NCBI GenBank assembly: GCA_014607495.2
Contig: CP053157.1
Location: 5,022,001 to 5,086,000 of the forward strand
DNA: 64,000 nucleotides
Direction of reading: 5' to 3'
Source of the DNA: Carposina sasakii
Lineage: Eukaryota > Arthropoda > Insecta > Lepidoptera > Carposinidae
Below, in pieces: positions 59,205-64,000 of the stretch; position 1 is the first letter of the stretch, and each line of letters starts with the position of its first letter. Position numbers and translations under genes: made by a program. The notes beneath the pieces were generated by a model that worked only from the letters and a program-made list of their open reading frames with translations, ran no database searches and was not told the origin of the DNA.

Positions 59205-61714
59205 TTAACCCTAGATTACTAACCTTATTTTACAACGCTTATTACTAACCTTCGTCGTTTCGACTACGCCGTATAAAAGGGAGGTTTCTAAGGGTTTAGG
59301 GAATAAAATATTTATGTGTGTTTTACTTATTTATTAGAATAATCATTAGTTAACATGATTATACCTTTTTTAATTACTAAAATCACGTTTTAATTACTTT
59401 GACAGTCTTTTAATTGAGATCAGAGTTTATACTCCTTTGAATATTTTTGTTTTTTTTTAAATGCTTCAATCTTATTAACTAAAAAAACAGACTTGAAAAA
59501 ATATTAAAATATTAAAATTAAGCAATAAAATCAACTAAAAAACAAAACATTTTAGAAAAAAACTATGAATTAATACATTTGTGACAAATGTCAAGTTTGT
59601 GCTCGCCACACAAGGATTTTTTGCACTTGGTGCAACAACTCTTTGTCATTCTTCGCTTTGCGGAGGGGCAAATTGCACAAATTTTCCTTTTTTTGGCGAT
59701 AGGAAGATTAACTGTATCTTCTCTTTGGTCAGTTTCATGTGTAGAAGCAGAAATACTGATTCCTGGCATATTCAAAATCGCTGTTATTGAGTCCCGCAGC
59801 CCCGTTTGAAGTGTCGGAAATTGCAATCTTCTTTGCATATGTGGCTCGACCAATTTTTGATGCAGTATTTTCAAGTACTCACGCCTCGGTAAAGGTTTTT
59901 TATTAGCCTCCAAAGTGTTGGTTACATATACAACATAACTATTTATAAATGCAATGTTTAGCATTCCGTAAAAATTACATAAAGGCCAACGACGAGTTTT
60001 TCGGCTGCAAGAAGCGAGAGAACACATTTGGTCCAAGGTGTCTACTCCGCCCTTAGTTTGATTGTAAAATTCTATCATCGTGGGCTTTTTAGTCATCTCA
60101 TTAATTGTCCCTTCCTCATCACAAGTCGACAATAGAAATATTGTCTTTTGGGGCTTTGGCTTGTATGAAAGCAATGTCAGTTCCTGGTCATAACAGAAAA
60201 TAGCTGTTCCTGTCTTCCGGGTCCGCTCATGCTGTAATTCTAACGGTATCTCCCTCTTATTAGTACGTAGAGTTCCAACCAACGTCAACTTATACGGTTC
60301 TTTTACTAAACTTTTGGCTAGTGGTACCGAAGTGAACCAGTTGTCCATAGTTATATTTCTATTTGTGCCGTGCACAGTCCGTGTCAATTTTTTGACAAAA
60401 TATTCACCTAGTGGCAATCCATCCGTTTTAGTGAAAGAACCTAGATAGGGCTCGCCATCCACCATATACTTTGTAGAATTATCTACCAACATTACAATTT
60501 TCACACCATATTTATTTGGTTTATTAGGAATATAAATTCTAAAAGGGCATCTGCCTCTGAAGCCCAATAATTGTTCATCGATGGTAAGGTAGCAACTAGG
60601 TTTATAGTTCTCTTGACATGCAACTGTAAAAAGATCCCACATATCTCGAAAAGGGGCATATACATCAGTCAATCTTCGCTGTTCGCGTGTAGACTTATCG
60701 TCAAATCTGAGGCAGTTTATAAGAAAATCAAATCTCTCATTAGACACAGTACTACGGTATCGATTGCCACAGAAGGTAACATCAAAAAGCTCCCTTGATG
60801 GTAAATGATTATCCTTCATTGCTGCAGATAATGTAAGGATCCCGATCAGAGCTCTAATTTCATTGGAATCTGTCTGTCTCTGGGTGGCTTTTACACCCTT
60901 GTATTTAACGTTTTTTATTGCTATCTCGGCATTAGTGTGGGTTACAATTAAATCAATCATACTATCAGTTACAAAAAATAAAAAGCAGGAAAGCGGATCT
61001 AGTTCGTTTTTAGAATTACGCGTAGGCCCAGGTCTAATATGAACAATATTTCTTGAGGCCGTTCGGCTTCGTGAACTCGGTTTCACTGATGACCATTTGT
61101 GTTTGTCTTTTCCGCGAAGAATATTACGTGATGGTGTAATAATTAGTTCATGTGGTTGACCCGAAGTGCTAGGTAACGGGTCTTCAATTGATGAAGATCC
61201 ACTTGCCTGAATATCTTCAGTAGAAGGCGATTGTTCTACTACAGGAAAAATCTCTTCCTCACCATCTGTTTCATAAGCCGGATCAGCCTCAAGGTGGTCT
61301 TCTTTCTCACTCGCAGAGCAGTCTTCGTCACTATTATCTTCTAACAATAGCCGAAGAATCGTATCTAAAATAAAAATATATACAAATAAAAATAATGTAG
61401 GTTCTTATTTCAGTGTAGGCAAATAAAGTACAAAGTTTACAGAACACCGAAATAATTATAACACCAAAAACGGAATGAAAAATAACTCTGCAAGAATAAC
61501 GTTAATACTAACCTTCGTCGATTCGACGACTCATGGTGGGTCGAACGGCGTACACAGGGCCCCTACACAAAAAACACACCCGTACACCGCTCGAGTTGCG
61601 GGTCGACTGAGATTAGCTGGAATCTGAAATGCGTACTACGACGCATTCAAAATTTACACCACTTTTTTTGAGTCCGCGTCGTCGTTTCGACGAAGGTTAG
61701 TGATCTAGGGTTAA
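59205..61714 (-). mobile_element. Complete piggyBac element, 2502 bp, TTAA duplication
   Basis: TTAA stands at 59205-59208 and 61711-61714. The ends are CCCTAGATTACTAACCTT on the left and, inverted, CCCTAGATCACTAACCTT on the right. ACTAACCTTCGTCG recurs inside each end (about 59236, 61509, 61690). The transposase frame is intact. Confidence 0.95.
59563..61347 (-). CDS. piggyBac transposase, 594 aa, intact
   Basis: Cut-and-paste transposase of the DDD type. An acidic N-terminus (about 1-85) is followed by the DDE_Tnp_1_7 core. Catalytic aspartates are D257 (YLTIDEQLLGFRGR), D335 (NITMDNWFTSVPLA) and D436 (GGVDTLDQM). The spacings 78 and 101 are exactly those of the original moth piggyBac (268/346/447). 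The C-terminal cysteine-rich domain reads CAICPSAKRR ... CCTKCKKSLCGEHKL ... CHKC, the cross-brace finger that binds the ends. No stop or frameshift. It may be active or only recently silent. No sign of domestication, since both ends and TTAA are present. Confidence 0.96.
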   Translation of the reverse strand: MLEDNSDEDCSASEKEDHLEADPAYETDGEEEIFPVVEQSPSTEDIQASGSSSIEDPLPSTSGQPHELIITPSRNILRGKDKHKWSSVKPSSRSRTASRNIVHIRPGPTRNSKNELDPLSCFLFFVTDSMIDLIVTHTNAEIAIKNVKYKGVKATQRQTDSNEIRALIGILTLSAAMKDNHLPSRELFDVTFCGNRYRSTVSNERFDFLINCLRFDDKSTREQRRLTDVYAPFRDMWDLFTVACQENYKPSCYLTIDEQLLGFRGRCPFRIYIPNKPNKYGVKIVMLVDNSTKYMVDGEPYLGSFTKTDGLPLGEYFVKKLTRTVHGTNRNITMDNWFTSVPLAKSLVKEPYKLTLVGTLRTNKREIPLELQHERTRKTGTAIFCYDQELTLLSYKPKPQKTIFLLSTCDEEGTINEMTKKPTMIEFYNQTKGGVDTLDQMCSLASCSRKTRRWPLCNFYGMLNIAFINSYVVYVTNTLEANKKPLPRREYLKILHQKLVEPHMQRRLQFPTLQTGLRDSITAILNMPGISISASTHETDQREDTVNLPIAKKRKICAICPSAKRRMTKSCCTKCKKSLCGEHKLDICHKCINS

Positions 61715-61782
61715 TATGTATTTGGTTATCTACACTGATAATAAATGAGAAGAAATTTGAATTACATTCCAATGATAGCAAA

Positions 61783-63618
61783 ATGACGTGGAAGTTGATT
61801 AAGGAAGTGGGTAATATGGCTGAGAATAGAGAGCCTGCCAATGAACTGCTAGTTTCTGATAGATCAGAAGTAGAATCGCTGGATCGTGTTAACAGGTATT
61901 TTACTGACATCGGATGTGTTCTTGCTAATAATACACTAAATTTGCTGGGAACTACTCCTGCGGATCTTGTAGCTGAAACTGACATGATTAACAAAGCATC
62001 GGCCCCTCTAAACTCTTTTGTATTTCTACCTGTTCTAAGTAGGGATATTGCTGATATAATAGGTGAACTGAAACAGGTTAGTTCCGCTGGATGTGATGGT
62101 ATACCTACTAGAGTTCTTAAGGATTGTAAACATATACTCGCAGAACCAATTGCACATTTATGCAACTTGAGCTTGTCTTCAGGTACTTTTCCTACACTCT
62201 TTAAGACTGCCGTCGTTACACCTATTTATAAATCTGGAGATCGTACATCACCCTCTAACTACAGACCTATTTCTATACTTACGACCTTATCCAAAATATT
62301 GGAAAAAATAGTGAATAAGAGTCTCGTGTCTTATCTGGAAGCAAACCACCTTTTGTCCGACAGCCAATATGGCTTTCGTAACGGTAGGTCTACTGACGAT
62401 GCGGTACTTCATCTGACCTCGACCATTGCCAAATACGTTGATCAACAGCAAAAATGTGTGGGCATATTCCTGGATCTGCAGAAAGCTTTTGACACAGTAT
62501 CGATTCCATTGTTGTTGGCCCGCCTAGAAGGCGTTGGTGTCAGAGGTATTCCGCTAAGTTGGTTCCGGGACTACCTACACAATCGGCGTCAGACGGTTCG
62601 CATTGGAAATCATGTTAGTGGCTTGGAAACGTGTAGTTATGGAGTTCCTCAGGGTAGCACATTAGGACCTACACTTTTTCTTATATATATTAATAACTTG
62701 TGTGACATTCAATTAGAGAAAACAGATATAGTCATGTTCGCGGATGACACGGTGCTTCTGGTCCGTGAAAAAAGTTGGCCTAAAGTATTCAATCTTGCAG
62801 AAAAAGTCATAAAAGCTGTTACTTCCTGGTTAGAGAACAGCTTACTAACCTTGAATATTTCTAAAACGAAATTCCTATCATTTTATATTACTAATGCTAC
62901 CAAACCCAGCAGTGATCTCAAGCTAAAAGTTCATACCTTTCCTTGCAATAAAAGCCTGAACAACGTTACAGATTGTGCCTGTGGTACACTTGAATGTGTT
63001 GATAGGATTAAGTACTTGGGGGTCATTCTGGATAACAAACTTACTTGGGACATACATATTTCAACTCTCTCAGGCAGAATACGGAAACCCATATACATAT
63101 TCAGAAACCTTCGGGACAATGTACCAGATACTATTATTATGAAAATATACAAAGCGTTGGCCGAGAGTATCTTGGTTTACTGTATTGGATGTTGGGGTGG
63201 AGCTGCTAAGACTTTTATGATTAAAGTTGAAAGGGCACAAAGAGCTCTCCTAAAAGTAATTAAGCGCCTTCCATTTAGATATCCAACAACTGATTTGTAT
63301 ACTACATGTAATGTTCTCACTGTTAGAAAACTATATGTCTTGAGGAGTTTGGTACGTTTTCATTGTAAAACGGTTCATTTGCTTCCTATTTCTAATAAAC
63401 GGTTTGATAGGATCAATTTACCTGTATCCAACAGCTTGTATGCCAAAAGACAGTACTACATTAATGCTCCGCGTCTGTATAATTTAATTAAAACTCATTT
63501 TAAAACCTATCACAAATGGAGAACATTAACAAAGCATGATTTAATAAAGAAAATCTATGCTTGGCTCAGTGACATGGATTACAAAGATACCGAAATGTTG
63601 TTTTTTACTCCTAAATAA
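61783..63618 (+). CDS. LINE reverse transcriptase (ORF2 C-terminal part), 611 codons open
   Basis: Linker, then RT: GCDGIPTRVLKDC; TPIYKSGDRTSPSNYRPISI; QYGFRNGRSTDDAVLHL; VGIFLDLQKAFDTV; SYGVPQGSTLGPTLFLIYIN; the active site VMFADDTVLLV; NISKTKFLSF; and KYLGVILDNKLTWDIHI. The tail ends FFTPK. The first ATG is only an internal methionine. The real frame continues upstream across the piggyBac insertion. Layout is CR1/Jockey-group; no RNase H was seen. Transposon protein. Confidence 0.9.
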   Translation: MTWKLIKEVGNMAENREPANELLVSDRSEVESLDRVNRYFTDIGCVLANNTLNLLGTTPADLVAETDMINKASAPLNSFVFLPVLSRDIADIIGELKQVSSAGCDGIPTRVLKDCKHILAEPIAHLCNLSLSSGTFPTLFKTAVVTPIYKSGDRTSPSNYRPISILTTLSKILEKIVNKSLVSYLEANHLLSDSQYGFRNGRSTDDAVLHLTSTIAKYVDQQQKCVGIFLDLQKAFDTVSIPLLLARLEGVGVRGIPLSWFRDYLHNRRQTVRIGNHVSGLETCSYGVPQGSTLGPTLFLIYINNLCDIQLEKTDIVMFADDTVLLVREKSWPKVFNLAEKVIKAVTSWLENSLLTLNISKTKFLSFYITNATKPSSDLKLKVHTFPCNKSLNNVTDCACGTLECVDRIKYLGVILDNKLTWDIHISTLSGRIRKPIYIFRNLRDNVPDTIIMKIYKALAESILVYCIGCWGGAAKTFMIKVERAQRALLKVIKRLPFRYPTTDLYTTCNVLTVRKLYVLRSLVRFHCKTVHLLPISNKRFDRINLPVSNSLYAKRQYYINAPRLYNLIKTHFKTYHKWRTLTKHDLIKKIYAWLSDMDYKDTEMLFFTPK

Positions 63619-63675
63619 TAAGTTACTGACATTTCTTACAAACATATTTTAACACGCACATGCCATTACTTATAC

Positions 63676-63755
63676 ATATTCACACACCCACATACACACT
63701 CACATACACACACACACACACACTCACACACGCACACACACTTACACGCACAATC
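63676..63755. repeat. (CA)n-rich microsatellite
   Basis: CACACACACCCACATACACA-type sequence with a pure run of about 16-18 bases near 63706, directly after the LINE 3' end. Confidence 0.8.
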
Positions 63756-63839
63756 AAAGAAATATTCACTCACATAACAAATAGGTACATTGATAGTTAT
63801 AATCATCCTCATGCACAACAAATTCTTCACAGAAACATA

Positions 63840-63912
63840 TAACATAATATAGTGTAATATGTTATAGTATAATATAATATGATATAATAGAATATAATAT
63901 AATGATAATAGA
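63840..63912. repeat. ATAAT-type simple repeat
   Basis: Repeated TATAATATAATATGATATAA units. No gene in the last 300 bases of the window. Confidence 0.7.
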
Positions 63913-64000
63913 ATTTTCAAAAATTTCATAACAAGTCCTTAATGTTATCTACCTACTTTAAATTTTTGATCTCATAAAATTGTTAATTTATTTTTAGGCA

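Larger units (their letters stand above)
59145..63640 (+). mobile_element. CR1/Jockey-like LINE, 5'-truncated, interrupted by piggyBac
   Basis: When 59209-61714 (the piggyBac element and one TTAA) is removed, the frame runs from ATT at 59145 (YIYHRTKFDSFNTC) through the TTAA into LHSNDSKMTWKLIKEV and on to the stop at 63616-63618. The endonuclease part is missing. CA-rich and AT-rich simple repeats follow the 3' end. Confidence 0.8.

Noticed and set aside
63660..63929. Histidine/threonine-rich frames after the LINE
   Set aside because: Pure translations of the CA microsatellite and the AT repeat.

Overview
This is a eukaryotic nuclear contig of insect type, most likely a moth or butterfly (Lepidoptera). 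The protein-coding genes are split by many introns with GT-AG borders. Background DNA is AT-rich. The transposon flora is the one I associate with lepidopteran genomes: CGCGGACGAAGTCGCGGGC-type LINE tails, tRNA-derived SINEs, Tc1/mariner-type MITEs with TA duplications, piggyBac, copia and RTE. The order is inferred; no species is claimed. Five host genes can be read essentially in full and one as a 3' fragment, all by joining exons with matching phases.

Layout. 1-403: last two exons of an unrecognised coiled-coil gene (+). 1450-3036: three-exon gene for a 95-residue single-pass membrane protein (+). 3506-10518: large subunit of splicing factor U2AF (-), eight coding exons, 419 residues, converging on the small gene with poly(A) signals about 75 bp apart. 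14199-21812: MFSD10/TETRAN-type major facilitator transporter (+), seven coding exons found, start exon not fixed. 23214-23880: chibby (+), two exons, with two RFX X-box motifs just upstream. 39315-52433: DNA topoisomerase III alpha (-), 15 coding exons, 1047 residues, with an N-terminal extension that looks like a mitochondrial presequence.

Everything else is mobile DNA. At 24433-33981 insertions are stacked in layers, each bounded by its own target duplication: a Tc1/mariner-type MITE is split by a 4.2-kb pogo/Tigger-like transposon with an intact 868-residue transposase, and that transposon is split by a full-length copia element with identical LTRs and by a PIF/Harbinger-type deletion derivative. 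At 52493-54334, directly behind the TOP3A start codon, four copies of a ~410-bp poly(A)-tailed retroposon sit in 1.9 kb, one inserted inside another. At 55390-58040 lies a 2.65-kb imperfect palindrome carrying two head-to-head RTE fragments. At 59145-63618 an intact piggyBac element (2502 bp, TTAA) interrupts a LINE reading frame that re-joins when the piggyBac is removed.

Functionally the host genes are unrelated housekeeping and cilium genes (3' splice-site recognition, membrane transport, basal body, decatenation). Their introns and short intergenic gaps have absorbed most of the insertions. No prokaryote-type operon, CRISPR array or defence system is present. The most noteworthy material is the nested transposon archaeology, the unnamed retroposon family, the large palindrome and the promoter architecture of chibby and TOP3A.
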